Shown: in pieces, positions 25,581 through 38,600 of the stretch
Numbering within the stretch: position 1 is the stretch's first letter
Layout: every line of letters begins with the position of its first letter
NCBI GenBank assembly: GCA_008933995.1
Contig: WARS01000090.1
Location: forward strand, 2,117,501 to 2,181,500
From: Datnioides undecimradiatus
Taxonomy: Eukaryota; Chordata; Actinopteri; Lobotiformes; Datnioididae
Direction of reading: 5' to 3'
DNA length: 64,000 bases
Program-made: the position numbers and the translations under genes
The notes under the pieces: model-generated
What the model was told of the DNA's origin: nothing
The model's database searches: none
The model's input: the letters and a program-made list of their open reading frames with translations, nothing else

Positions 25581-26086
25581 CAGATTACACACCGAGCGGC
25601 CCGCCGGATCGATCTCCGCGTTCACAGTGTGCAGCTGCAGAAGTTTGATAGGGACGCCTTCGAATGGAAGACAGGATCCTGATGTTGACCGAGGTCTGTC
25701 CACTGTTTCACACTCATCCCAGCAGAGAGACTGAAAGGTCAGGCAGTGTTTACATTCACACATTATGATTTTCACCAGAGTTCTCCTAGTTCTCATGATA
25801 AAAGAGCAGAAGAGAGGCAGACTGACTGCTTCAATGCGCCAAAATAGGAAATCTGATCATTGATGACACCATAATCATACATCATTGATTGTAAGATGAT
25901 TAATAATCCCCAACAAAGAGAAAACGAGCTGTTATTTACATGATTAACTGTTAATGAATGAAGTTTTAATCTGTAACAGAACAGATTCTCCGTTTTGGCC
26001 GCGCACACAACGGCACGCTTCACCACCTGCCAAGTTCAGGCAATCAAACAGGACACTCAGGTCAGAAAAACCTAGTAAGTAAACAT
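25581..26086. other. Spacer between convergent cisd3 copy 2 and pcgf2
   Basis: AT-rich spacer of about 500 bp between two opposing polyadenylation signals. No coding exon is supported. Confidence 0.5.
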
Positions 26087-26092
26087 TTTATT
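26087..26092 (-). terminator. pcgf2: pcgf2 polyadenylation signal
   Basis: TTTATT on the plus strand, that is AATAAA on the minus strand, about 870 bases past the pcgf2 stop. It implies a 3'UTR over roughly 26075-26960. Confidence 0.55.
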
Positions 26093-26960
26093 GACCTAAA
26101 ACATGCACATATGGCTGATTTAAAAGAAAAAAAAAAAAGTATCATTGCTTGTTGAAAAGAAACAAAAGGAATGTTGAAACCGATGGATCTACGACGCACG
26201 ACGGCCAAATATTCAAATCCCCTCTGAGTTCCTCCGACTGCCGCGAGAGAAAGAGCGCGGTCTGCCGACAAACGGCCGCTTGCGAGCGTGGTAGTGCTTG
26301 ACAATCTGCAAATATGAACGTTTCTCCTGTTTGGAAAATACTCTGCGGTTTTGGACTGTGTGAGTTGACCTTCTGACAAAGTGCATCAACAGTTAAACGT
26401 AATGTACCTGCGTTACCTGATGAGCGGTTGCTTATACTGGACACTTATACAGCAGTTATAAACATGACTGTTCAAAGGCAGAGGATTCGCTTCTTTTCTT
26501 TTTTTCTTTTTTGTCCTCTTTACATCCGACTCCTGCAGCGGTGCGCGCCGCAAACGCCTCCCGGCATCATGCCTCAACGGTTATGGAGCCAAACGAACGC
26601 TGATGGAACAATGGAAATGAAACAGACCCCACTGCATATACAATACAAAACGATTACAATATCTTGTATAAAAGATAAGTTTATACATATGTATGCACAC
26701 ATGCTCACATTTGATACATACTGTACAGTTTGTATGTGTGCACTTGTTCTAGTCTAACACACATAAACACGCACGCGCACATACATACAAGTGTCTATTT
26801 GGCTGCACTTCTCAGTCCTTCCTGTTGAAAGGTGACGACGGTAACTCCGCCCCCCGTGTGTCCAGAAGTAAGAAGGCGTGAGCTCGTCTCTTCTGCTCCA
26901 TAGAAAGAAAGAAGGGGGGGCAATTCAAACACTGTCCTCCCCGCCCGCCCCGTGCGCGCG

Positions 26961-29900
26961 TTAGGTTGTCGGAGGCAATCCGCTTTTGTCGGCACCCCTC
27001 GCCTCCTCTTTGCCCGCCCCAGAGCTCGTGCCGTTGACAGTCACCTTCCGAGCGCTGGCGCCCTGTTTGGAGGCAAGAGTGTGTCGCTGAGTGTTGTTTG
27101 GCACAGTGGTACCGTTGGAGCTTTGGATGGCGGGAGAGAGGTCGTGGGACGCGGGGCTGGACTGCGAGGAGGCTCGGGGCGGCTGGGCTGCAGCAGGACT
27201 GTGGACTTTGTCGCTCTGGGAGTCGCTCTCCGACGTCGGGCTGGTGTTGACGCCGTCAGAGTGGCCCTGGGCGGCTGACTGGGACGGCCTCCTGCGCTTC
27301 CGGGTGGGTTTGACCAGATACTGCAGGGGGATGGGTCCAGTCTGCACAGAGGCACACACACAGTCAGTTCGGACTCTAGATATGATGATATCTGCAAACG
27401 TACACTCTGTCTGTAATGTTAAATGTGGAGCCTGGTGAGAATCCCTCCCAGTGTCAACAAACCCATGAAAACACCAGAACTACAGCTGAACAGATCCGAT
27501 AAACAAGTGAGGTCTGTGCAGCCGAAGCCTGATGCATCTCACTCCTCTGTGCCACAGACCCCCGTTGTTGCTTATAATCTACTAAGAACGCATCAATGAA
27601 GCGCACTGTTGCACCGGGTGACAGCTTCCCACCATTTACCATCACCACACGAACACGCTGCAGTTTATTCTACGCGCAACAAAATGTGTTTTAATCCACT
27701 GCAGAAAGAAAAATAGTCCCCAACACGTGGAGCATTTACTCCAGTCTGATTAACATGAAGCTCATTTAAAGCTCTGTATGAGACCGTGCATTTGGGAACG
27801 CTTTCACATCGGTTTCACTGTTGCTCTTGCTGCCGAAGGATGAGAGGGAGGTCGACATTGGCAGGATATGTCATCTGTCCCATTTTACATCCTCTTAAAT
27901 CAGGGCCCTGCAATATAATCGCTATTACATCATCATTGTGCTGCGAGGCTACTGTAATATCATGATATGACGTGAGTGGCAGTTTGTTATTTTGTTTTGT
28001 TACTACTTTGTTATTTCACTTTATTTAATTTTATGTTTAATTCTACTTTATTACATTATCTCCTTTTTCTCATGCTGTTTGCACAATTGACGGCGCTACT
28101 GGATACCTGAATTTCATTTGGGATTAATAAAGGCTCTGTCTATCTATCAGCTCGCAGCTCACACTGTCCACCTGGGATATTCCAATTTAGCTGTGACTGC
28201 GTCCACATAAAGAGGGCGCTTATAGCGAACAGTCGCTCATATAAACATGAAGCGCTGCTGAGCAACAAAGGTGAAACTATTGATTCATTGATGGAGGCTT
28301 GCACCACTGCGGCAGCCATGGGACCTATAAACAATGCAGCTAAAATAAAAACAAACAAAATGACAGGAATGGGGAAAAGCAGCGGACTAAACGTTATCGT
28401 GGGGGGTTCGTGTGATTCTGTTTTCCACGGAGTCAGCAGGATGACGGACCGTGCGAACCGAAGAGCGGCTCTGTCTAAAGACGCCTCCCAGGCTTCCCAG
28501 CAGTCCCCGGTTTTTAGTTTACTCGTCAGTGGCAAAGTTTACCTTCGCTTCTGTTTGGTTTTCATATTTCAATTAAAAGTTGCATTTGTGTTTTGGTAGA
28601 GGTAAGAGTTACGACAAACTCGACCTCACAGGATAATCAAACGTCGACGTGGTGGAAACGTTTCTTTCGCGCTCTCCTACAATAAACCTCAGTGCAGCCA
28701 ACGTCGCAGACGGTGACGTGTTGCTCAGCAAATAATCACATATATTCACCAGGAAAAATGAAATGAAGACATTATATCTGCCTGTTACGTGATCAGTCCA
28801 AAAACATGCAGCATGCAGAAGAAAACTGTCAACTGTGAAGTCGAGTAATTTGCGTGTTAAGCGCTGGAAACGGTGCGAAGAGAAGACGGTTCAGAGAAAA
28901 AGTGTCCCACTGACACTTCGCAAAACAGCTGTTTAGTTCCTTTGTTCATATATACTTCAATAAACGTGCTGTAAAGTGATTACAATTATATTATATATAA
29001 ATCATATTTTATTAAATATACGATGTGGGACATGATTTCAAAAGGTTAAAACGGCTTTTTCCCCCCATTTCTTCTCAAATTTAAAAGTGACCAAACCTCC
29101 GCAGTAGTAAGTATGAAAGCTGTCACTCACTCGTCTCCACTCGTAGAAGTAGGCGATATCCATTAGTGTGTAGTAATCCTTCAAGGGCTCGTCGCCGTAC
29201 AACACCTCCACCTGCGAACGCACAGTCAGAATCCAGTAAACACGGTGTGACGGGCAGAAACACCACCGCCTGCTACATGCTCACGTGTCTTCTTCTGAAC
29301 CTGCGGAGCCTCTGATGGGCAGCTGTGCGTGATTTAACTCAAGACAGGTGATGCATCGCAGTGTCCTCCAGCTATTGATTCTTCCAAGGCTGTTTGCAGG
29401 ACTTCTTGGACCACAGCCACGATATAAAACATCTTAACACTCGATAATAGTGTAACTCCTTCGCTGGACTCACGGTCTTCTTCGCCATCGTTAACGTGGG
29501 GCGCAGTAAACGGCCGCTCTGCAAACTTTGCTTGATTTTTGACCCAATTAGCGTTGCAACAGTTTGAGATGCTGAACGGGAGTATGCTGCTTTATTAGTA
29601 ATAGTTACTGAATGCTAGCAAACTAGTAAAGGATATGTGATTACTGACTACCAATGTAATCTTTTAGAAATGTAATTAAATTATTATTATAACTCTTTAA
29701 TCCAGCTGAGGCTCTTCTTTTCCTGCTTCGTCCCACCCGGACCGATCACCTTGACATGTTTAAAGCTGCAATAACTGATTTTGTTGGTAGCAAAACAAGC
29801 TTTAAACACTTTAAACCTTCACAAAGTTGTTACGGCGAACATGTGAGCAAACAGCTGCCTGTTCACACATCAAATGGAGCAGCGTTAGCATTCACCTTGA

Positions 29901-32057
29901 GTCATCTTGAGTCACGCACAACAAATCCGATAATCCTTCTCTTTTAGCTCCTTTTTTGGTCTCCACCAACTCCTGAGAAGAACACCTGGCTTCCCAGCAG
30001 CTAAACAATCCTCGACGTTCACCACGTAATGAGTAACACCGTCTTTCATCAGAGGCCGGTGCTGGTTTTAATACAGTTCTTTTAGCTACAGAGTTGAAAA
30101 CAAGGCTACAGACAACAGTAACAGTGAGATATAACACAATTAGAGGCCGTGTAACAAAAGTAATGTGCTGATAATGAGTTTGGTGGCACACACGAGTCAT
30201 TTGTACCGATGCTGATGTAGAAGTTAGTGCAACTTTACTGATTTTGCAGTGTTTTGGGTTACACCCCTCCGTTTGTGCATGTTTGATTTGGTCTCTCTAA
30301 GCTCTTTCTGTTTGTCATCATGTCGCATTGACAGCCGGCACATACCTGAAACCTCATATGAGCCACACACGACTGTAACGTTCTTCTAACACAAGGAACT
30401 TTGATTATTTCACCTAAACCCTGACGCATGCTACACACAGTCAGCTCGGCGGGAGCGCCTAATTACCCGATAGTTGTTGGGAATATCCATCTTGCTTCGG
30501 AGGAACTTCGCTAAGTGCATGACGGACATGGCTGCTGGGCACTGCAGGAAGCGTTTGCCGTTGGACTGAGAGCAAAGAAGAGAGAGGAGAGGGGACGCAT
30601 GAATCCAGAGCGGAGATCCAAGAAAACCACATTAAACTTTGCTTTATCTAAAAATCAGGCTTTACCTTGTCTCCTTCCACCTCCGTGCGCTGCCTCTCAT
30701 TGTTCCTGCAGGAAAATATCAAAAACAAAACAAGTGTTTATCATTAATTTAATAATATTTTCACCATATCCAGAAATGTATACTGCAGGCGCGAGTGGAG
30801 CCCTTTTTCAATACTCCCACAGATCTCGCTCCTCCTCTAATTTCACCATTTATTTCTGTTTAATATATCACACTCGCATATTTCAGTAACTCTACTCTAT
30901 TATTTGCTTTGTGCACGATCAGATAATTACGTTTCATTGTTTTAACACCTGCCCCGGCGGCGACTTTCCAGTAAACCGAGCTGACGCGAGCAGTTCTCCT
31001 TTCGCCTTTCGGTTTTCTGCAAAAATGAAAAATTAATGACTCACTTGTTCCTCTCGTAGAACTGTATGGACAGACTGATGATTTCATCCTCCGCTATGTT
31101 AAACGTCTCCACCACTTCGCCGGGTTCCAGCACACGATTCTCTGCGTAGAAGTCCCGCCTCCGTTTCATCTCATCTGAGCAGAGCACACGGGGGAGAAAG
31201 AAAAAAAAAAAAAAAGTAGTTTCAATCCATGAAGCAATGCATCATAAAACAGAGAGACCGTCTGCGAAAGCCTCAAGAAACGTGGGCTTACCTTTGAATA
31301 ACCCCGGGACAAGCTTATAAACAATATCTTGTAGAGTTTTATCCGCTCTGGGAAAGTAAACAACATTTTCATACAGATAAACATGATGCTCAAAAAAAAA
31401 ATTTGAATTAAAAAATACCTGAAATTTAAAAAGCAATCATAGCCAACCTGATGCTGAGCTGTGGACATGTCTTGTGAACCTGGACGTCACATCGAGGGCA
31501 GAACTTATTCGTCTCGAGGAAGGCAACGATGCAAGTTTTACAAACTGAACAAACAAGAACACGAGACAGATGCTCAAACGCTGCTCTGAGCCAGCACCAG
31601 CGCCCATGCATAGCTCAGCACAACACCTGCAAACCACACAGCGCTGATTTTGTTATGTTTGTGTCTCAAGACCGATTAAAGCCTCTAAGCCTCCACAAAA
31701 ATGGAAATACTGCATCACGTGCATTACGTTATGGTTCTGCACACAGAGTTTCCCTGAAGAAACCTTCCCATATTTTAAAAATGAACATTGGGGTGACTCA
31801 ACATCATGCACGACCGCAGCATGAACAGGAGACCGGCTTGGTGTTCATGCACCTGTAAGGTCCGTGCCAATGTAGCGTCAGGGTTGGATGAAACACAGTG
31901 CATGCGTGTAAAGGTAAAGCTTTCATGTGGGGAACTCACAGGAGTGCAGGCACTCTACGATGGTCGTGGCATCAATTAGGTAACCAGCGCACAGTGGACA
32001 TGTGAGGTGTGGATTCAGATCTGTGATTTTAATCCGGTTGGGCTGCATTTTATCCAT
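26961..32057 (-). CDS. pcgf2: PCGF2/MEL18, Polycomb PRC1 RING-finger subunit
   Basis: Eight coding exons on the minus strand: 32057-31940, 31544-31448, 31347-31292, 31174-31045, 30705-30666, 30565-30467, 29211-29131 and 27341-26961. They encode 333 aa (human 344). A C3HC4 RING spans residues 20-58 (Cys 20, 23, 36; His 38; Cys 41, 44, 55, 58). [20 protein letters not shown] follows. The RAWUL domain is at about 148-218 ([39 protein letters not shown]). The Ser/Pro-rich tail has the PCGF2/BMI1 look ([19 protein letters not shown]). The protein pairs with RING1A/B in PRC1 for H2A ubiquitination. Family membership (PCGF2 or BMI1) is clear from sequence; pcgf2 is chosen by synteny with mllt6 and cisd3. 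The start exon has an upstream acceptor at 32068, so a 5' non-coding exon exists. A second Met lies at residue 4. Odd points: AFLE for the usual RYLE, KTCP for KTRP, and a short linker between RING and RAWUL. Confidence 0.92.
28010..28150 (+). repeat. Retroposon 3'-tail-like sequence in the last pcgf2 intron
   Basis: T-rich sequence is followed by TGAATTTCATTTGGGATTAATAAAGG (split as TGAATTTCATTTGGG plus ATTAATAAAGG) and a short TCTATCTATC tail. This resembles the 3' end of many fish non-LTR retroposons, which finish with an AATAAA-like motif and a simple repeat. The family cannot be named without a library search. Confidence 0.5.
29750..30110. repeat. Dispersed teleost-type repeat in a pcgf2 intron
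   Basis: The wording GAACATGTGAGCAAACAGCT, GGAGCAGCGTTAGCATTCA and GGTCTCCACCAACTCCTGAG is familiar to me from many spiny-rayed fish loci. It is non-coding and lies between the exons at 29131-29211 and 30467-30565. The boundaries are approximate. Confidence 0.5.
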
Positions 32058-32067
32058 CTGGACCGAT

Positions 32068-35039
32068 CTGCAGAGGAGACAGACAACAACATGAGGGTTT
32101 CTTGCGACAGAGGAGCTCTCGGGAGCCTGTGTAAATGTGCATAATGCTCGTTAAGACCATTAGTTCTTTCTCGTGTGGTCAACGAGTGGCTGCCACAGTG
32201 CTCCCCTCAGACAATGTCTGCAGCTCGTCCTTGGGACAGCTGGTTGTGAAACCACAACAAAGAGAGCTGATGGCCAAACTCAGGCGAAACACGTGAAATG
32301 ACATGTTGTAGCGATAAATAAGGTGCAGAGAGCAGGAGCCCGTGCAGCTAAATGCAGCCTGTGTGGCAGTACACAGCAGCCGACTATTGAATCGCCCCTG
32401 TGTGGCCTCATCTTGTGCATCAGCTCTGCTCCTCGGCCAGCGGACCCAACAAAGAGCGTTCGCGTTTCGCCGGAGCTCCGCCGTCCTAACCGGGGCACCA
32501 GAACCGAACACATCCAGTGAAAACACCGACACCGAGGGGGTTTGCAGAGCCACAGGAAAAAAAAATCACACTGGTACACAAAGCAGCCATCTTAAATTCA
32601 CTGACAGGGCTGCATCAGGAGGCGAACAAGAGAGACTCAAAATGTGACACCGTGCACTTTGTGTGCGCCTCGGCAAACAGCGGGGCGACGTGCCCGATAA
32701 AGAGCGATCTCCGATGCTTCGTTCCTACCTGATTAGACATAAAAGTTTCCCTCTCCTCCCAACGAGGATCCAGGTAAATTATTTGGACTTGGACAGAATT
32801 TGCAGCAGCGCCAGAAAATGGCTTTTTTCAGCACCGTCAGAGGACTGCCCATTTTGGATCACGTGATATTATTTTGTCGCCTCGTTCTCGGGGCATACGG
32901 GGTGTCCTCCGCAGGCCCGGGCTACTTTTTACACGCTCATTTATCCCGCACGGGCCCGCCAGCACGTTTGATTGCCTATTACACCTCAGTTTATTCATTT
33001 ATTTCAAATAATAACTCGCGCGGGAGGGGGGGACCGGCCACGCCCTCTGTTTGTGTGGCTCTGATTGTAATTTATTTTGGCTGCATTACCGACAGAGGCC
33101 CTGCAGGCCTCAGGTCCCGGGGCCCGAGATCAGGGTTGGCCCACAAAGACGTGTGGAAAATAATTGGAAATGTGCAAGTCTTGTTTCGTTTAATTTTATT
33201 TATTATAAAAAAAACAATAAAGTTATTGTATCTATATTAAATTCTGTCAGTAATTGATACAACTATAAAATCAAATCACAATGAAAGAATATTTTTGAAA
33301 AAATATAGAATGAAAAATTTATTGGCATGGACAGAAAAACGCTTTGTATAGCTGTCAGCCTGAGTAGGAAAGTTATGCATGTTTGATCAAATGCATTCAA
33401 GTTAAATTTACTTTTGCTTATATCAAACTAGTGTATAGTGTGTTCAAAAGCTGTTTTCCAGGCAAATTAATCACGGAAAATGAACTGACAGTGTAAAAAA
33501 CAATTAACAGTGATTGAAGAAACATATAAACTGTGTTACATAGTTCTTTAATTGACAAAAGCAGGTAAAACAATTCATTAGGATAACAAGTTTATTTTAA
33601 AGGGAGTTTTATTTCTTAGATCTTTGATGATGCACTCTTGAATGCAAGGTCTCCTTAAAAAACAACTAAAAACTAGTATTCATCATCAGGCTGTTTATAT
33701 GATTTACATTTCTCCTATTACTACTAAATTATTTCTCCAGTACTCCAGTAATTTGTTATTACGCTGGCATAAAGCCTGAAAAGCTCTCAAGACACATATT
33801 TTTGGTTTTATTTAAAGTAGCAGTGAGCAAGATATCATGACTTTTAGTCCAAACAATAGGTCCAGCTTTAAAAAAAAAAAAAATCCTACATTTCCCATAA
33901 TGCAACTGAATCGATTCTGTTCATGAGGCTCGCCCTGTCTGGCAAACACCCCTGTATTTTAAACTCCATGCTCCATATGTCATAAGTTAACTTCTCTATA
34001 TTTGTCATCTCCAAGCCTGAGCTGGGACAACCCTGATGACGTCATCGGCCCCTGATGACATCATCAGGGTTATTTTGTCAGACACAACTGTATAAAATCG
34101 TAGAGGGGTCCCTTTAAAGTTTGCGGGGGTTTTTTGATTGATTTGATTGTAATTTCATCTGATATAAACACAGTATAAACAATAAACTGCCTGTAAACAT
34201 CCAGTTTGAATATTTTCTAATGTTTCCTCTCTGAAGAATCAAGTTACAGGCTTTCATTTAGCTAACAAGTTAGCCAGCTTTTAACTAACAAAGTTGTCCT
34301 CTCTAGGAAATAACTGAGTCGCATCGTTTTGCGTATCCTGAAATTTTCATCATATCTTTATATCTAATCTTTTTAAATATTTGTATTTCCGGAGAATATT
34401 ATCATCAGTGCAGTTTATGGGTGATATGTTGGTATCTATTGGCATCTGCACAGTGATGTGAGACCAGAACGGTACTGGGTTATCTTCTGATGCGTAATTG
34501 TTGGGTCTTTCACTTAAACGGAGACATATCTGATCAAAATTAGAATAACCTCACCCTAAAACTGTGACTTCAATCCTCTGACACAGATAATGCTGACCTC
34601 TTATCAGAGGTAGTGATGGTAAAAGCTGACTGCTTAGATGTAGAATTTGATCTACATACTTTAATTCTGACATCTGTGAGTGTAGAAACAGGTGCTCAGT
34701 AGCGCATATGTTTGTCTTCAAAGCACTTAGACCTCACCTGCAAAGCTTTAATCAACCTATTAGTATTTTTTAAAAAGCTCGATCTCTAGTGATGCAGAAA
34801 CTTGGTGCAACTGCTGCTTCGACCTGCATCATACCTGTCGTTTATGTTTGGGGTTGATTTTACAGTCTATGAAATAATAAACAATACAATAGTTGGTGAT
34901 GTTTGCAAGCCTTTCGAACAGCATTTGCACTTTATGTTGTTATTTGTGTTTGAAAATACAATTAAGTGAATAAGTAAAACATAAAAAATAAATTACAGAG
35001 AGATGCACTGGGCAGACTTTCATTCGTCAGTCCATTTAC
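32068..35039. other. Region upstream of the pcgf2 start exon
   Basis: About 3 kb with no confident coding exon. A CpG-richer patch at about 32400-33150 could hold the pcgf2 promoter and a non-coding first exon: a minus-strand donor-like AATCAG/GTAGGA occurs near 32730. The rest is AT-rich and includes a dispersed repeat at 33850-34130. Confidence 0.4.
33850..34130. repeat. Dispersed teleost-type repeat with an internal CRE-like palindrome
   Basis: Contains CTACATTTCCCATAATGCAA and, at 34032-34070, two arms, CCCTGATGACGTCATC and GATGACATCATCAGGG. These are inverted copies with one mismatch around a short loop. The stretch continues into TTATTTTGTCAGACACAACT. It resembles repeats found at many fish loci. 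The termini are uncertain. Confidence 0.45.
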
Positions 35040-35163
35040 CCTCCTTGTCCTGTGGGTAATCCAGATCCAGGTCCCGCACCGAGGTGAAGTGTGGGAACCC
35101 CTGTAGTTCCGCGGGCGGCCTGCTGGAGGCGCTGTTGACTGTGTAGTGTAACGCAGACGCCAT
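35040..35163 (-). CDS. Unassigned coding-looking first exon, divergent from pip4k2b
   Basis: The ATG at 35163 has a strong Kozak context (AAGATGGCG) and opens 41 codons of well-formed coding sequence, MASALHYTVNSASSRPPAEL through SVRDLDLDYPQDKE. A donor follows at 35039 (G/GTAAAT), phase 1. If unspliced, the frame stops at 35020 after 47 residues. I do not recognise the protein. Joining to the pcgf2 start exon at its only visible acceptor (32067) puts this reading frame out of frame with the RING, with a TGA 18 codons later. So it is either an overlapping upstream ORF of pcgf2, the start of another gene whose next exon I cannot find, or an alternative first exon needing a small linker exon. 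Confidence 0.4.
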
Positions 35164-35666
35164 CTTGAGGAGACCCCGAACTCAGCGCTTGTTTGTTGGT
35201 GGTGATTGACAACAATCTCAGGCGCATCATGATGGCATTACTCACCAGCAACTAAAGCAGCATCGCACCGGCGTTGGGTTGCAGGCGCTTAAAGGGGAAG
35301 GAGAGGAGCGGTCCGGCGGGTGTTCACCGCTCCAGCTTGTGTGTTATTTTATTTTTTTTTCTCTTTTAAAGAGAGAGGCTGCGCTGTAGCCTGATGGCCG
35401 GCTAGCTGCTCTCTGGACTCCGCCGCGGCCTGCTCGGGAGGAGGAAGGGTGGTGACGGCGCAAAATGCTCTACCGCTGACTCCCAACGAGACAGTTATCC
35501 TTCCCAGAGACTAGCTGCGAGTTGGGCGACGAGCACGATGCACTTATAGATTTTTTTTTTTTTTTACAAAACCGCTCTTAACTTTCCAGTCCCCCCCCCC
35601 CCCGTTTGTGTGTCGAGGCTATTGAACTGCCGTCTTCTGCGTCCCCCTGAATTCCCAGCCTGAGAC
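35164..35666. promoter_or_regulatory. CpG-rich divergent promoter region of pip4k2b and the minus-strand exon
   Basis: About 500 bases between two start codons pointing outward. The stretch is GC- and CpG-rich (GGCCGGCTAGC, CCGCCGCGGCC near 35398-35430), with T and C runs at about 35550-35600. No coding exon lies inside it. It is the pip4k2b 5'UTR and promoter by position. Confidence 0.55.
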
Positions 35667-38600
35667 ATGTCATCCAACTGCACCAGCGCAGCGCCTGTCA
35701 GCGCTAGCAAAACCAAGACGAAAAAGAAGCATTTTATAGGACAGAAAGTGAAATTATTCCGCGCAAGTGAGCCCATCCTCAGCGTTTTAATGTGGGGTGT
35801 CAACCATACGGTGAGTACACCTGACGTGTTGCTCGTGTTGCTAGCGAGCGGTTTGTTTATGCTGCTGTTTTGATTTAGCTAGCATGCTAGCGTGTTAGCC
35901 AGCTGCCCTCATCTGTCAAGCCAGCTTTGATGCTCGCAGGCGGCCAGCGTAATTAGCTTATTTCATGGATATTCGCCAAGTGTTAGTATTAGTTTGCCTG
36001 GGCAGAAACCCGCAGGCTGACTCAACGCTGAGCTGGTCGTTTTATATACAGTTTGAAGCTAACTGCCGCTGTCTCGATAGCTAGCCGCGGCTTGCTGTCG
36101 CCCGAAGCGTGCGTTTTGCGGGGATTCAAACTGTTGAAAACGAGCGTGTGCGCGGCAGGCTGTGCATTTTCAACCCGGCGCACGCAGTCAAAGATCTGGC
36201 ATCATCGGTCACGGATGGTGGAAGTGTTTTGGAGCCAAGTCGTGAGCTGCGGCTGTAGTGCAGGCGTGGAGTGGGAGGGGTGTGACAGCCAAGGCAGCCG
36301 GAGCAGCAGGTTACACTGATTTTCAGCCCCACAGCTGCAGACGGGAGCAGCGGCAGCAGCCTGGCCTATTGTTTAAATAAACCTGCTCTGATCGTGTATT
36401 TACAGCTCCAGTGCACACCGCCTGCGTCCAATAGCTGCACTTTATTCCATCACATCATTTCACTATAAATAGAGCAGAAAAAAAATATATCGCGTTCACT
36501 TTTGGCCGAGGCTGCCTGTGGCTATGAAAAGCACAGCGAAGGGCAGATTGGACACCGCTGATGGATGGAGTGGGTTCGCACCAGCAGTTTGCCTTTGCCT
36601 AATGTGCAGTACACCCAGCAACTGTTTCGTCGGACACCCACTCCTGCACGGTTTGATTGGTGCTTGAAAAGCGGCCTCTCAGGTGTGACAGAGATACGTG
36701 TCCAGGGTTGAAACTTTCATTTGCTCTGAATGGAAGAGCACCTGCCACCTGCAGAGCGAGTCCATTACCACAGCCAGGGGAAATTTGATTTTTAGGTCCT
36801 TTTTTATTTCTGGTTCCCTCGTGTCCTTTAAAGCGCTTCTCCGTGGGATCAGCACTGTTGTGAAAAATGACAAAGTCTTGTGCTAAACGTTCATTTACTC
36901 AGTAATTTATAGCAATTTTAATGTGCTTTGACTGGCAACAACTTCTGAGAACGACCACAGCCCAAGCAGATATGTCATCATGACTCTGATGCGTGTGTGT
37001 GTGTGTGTCTGTATCAAACGCCCTCTGCTTTCTGCAAAGACACAACACAAGAGCTGCAAACACTGGCTGGAAAATGACACAGCGCGCAGCCAAGGCATTT
37101 AAGGAGGCGGCCGTAATGATACGGTTATCGCCGCAGCATCTCCAGCATTCGGTGCGTGAACTTTGGCAGTGGGCGTGTGGGTGCAGCGCACAGGCCTGGC
37201 ATGGTTCGAGGTGTGGGTGGGAAGCTGATTCAAGACATCAAACAGATTTCTCATCAAAGTCCCCGTCTTCCAGTCAGAAGTTGTATGCATTTTTAATAGT
37301 GCCCTAGCTGCGGTGCTGGAGGGACTTTGCCCGCACACAGTGTCAGTTGCTGTTCAGATGATGTACTACACCACCTGTTTGATGCCGTTAATCCCTCCGA
37401 TTTATTCCTTTTTTTTAAACCATCATGACTGCAAATAATTGGCCCTCAGTAAAATGAATCTTTAACGAGTCTACAAAGGATAGCATGCTTGCATTAAAAC
37501 CACAATAGCTGCATGTTTTCATACCTCTTAAAGCCCCACCTCATTTTCCTTAGCTTAATTAAAAACAGTTTTTACCATAAATAAGTTTGTTTTGTTGTTA
37601 TTTACATTATGAATCTGGAAGTAAAAGCTTAAACCACATGATCATCAGGACGCCTGCTGCTCTGATCAGCTGCCGCGCCGGGTTTTGACGTTATTGTATG
37701 ATCAGGTGGTTGAGCCGACTCTCAAAACGAGAGGAACCGACACTGGTCGACCTCACGGCGCTGCCACGACCGCCTGCTTCCCCTTTGCCGCCCCTTTTTC
37801 AGCTCATCTGTCTGCCGCTCCTCATTTCATAGTGCCTTTACAAGCCATTTGGCTCAACAGTCTCCCTGGAGCAATGGTATCTCTTCAATCTTTCCCCCCA
37901 GTTTCCCTCGCACGGCTGTTTCCTCGGTCATCTACGAAGTGAAGTCCATCAGCGGGAGCTTTTCCTCTGGGCGCGCTTCTGCAGATAAGAGCGGAGTCGG
38001 GGGTCTCGGCAGCAGTAACGAGAAAACCTGTCAGTCCGTTCTTTGGTCCCAGAGTTAATGATCGGTGCTGGTTAGGAGATTTCTCCGAATGCGTTTGGGC
38101 TGCCCTTCGAATACTGACGTGTTTTATTTACAGCTCTGCTTTCTCTTGATCACCGTCTGCAGTCCCCGAGGGTACATCGACGAGCTCACGTACATTTTCC
38201 TCGGTTTTGCCGTCGCAACGTGACGTTGAAGCCCATCTTGATTTCTGTTTGACTGTTGAGCGCTTTGCGTAGGAGTCTGTTTTAAAACATGTGGTCATTT
38301 TAAACTGTGCTCTTAGTAAAACTGCAGAAGTGACATCGCTGCTTTGTTTTGCTCATGTCCCTACAGAGACGGACACTCTGAGTGCGTAAACCCGGCCGTC
38401 ATCACTCCTTTTAGGCTCTCGCCTGATCCGTCTCTGTCCTTCTCACTTCTCTCCCTCAGGTTAACGAGTTAAGTAACGTGCCTGTACCAGTAATGCTGAT
38501 GCCAGACGACTTTAAAGCCTACAGTAAGATCAAAGTGGACAACCACCTATTTAACAAGTAGGTACATCACAGCTTACGCACGGCCAGCGCAGTCTGTTGA

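Noticed and set aside
32800..33240. 146-codon plus-strand frame upstream of pcgf2
   Set aside because: Ends in a low-complexity KKTIKLLYLY tail from AT-rich DNA, has no recognisable domain, and overlaps the probable pcgf2 promoter region.
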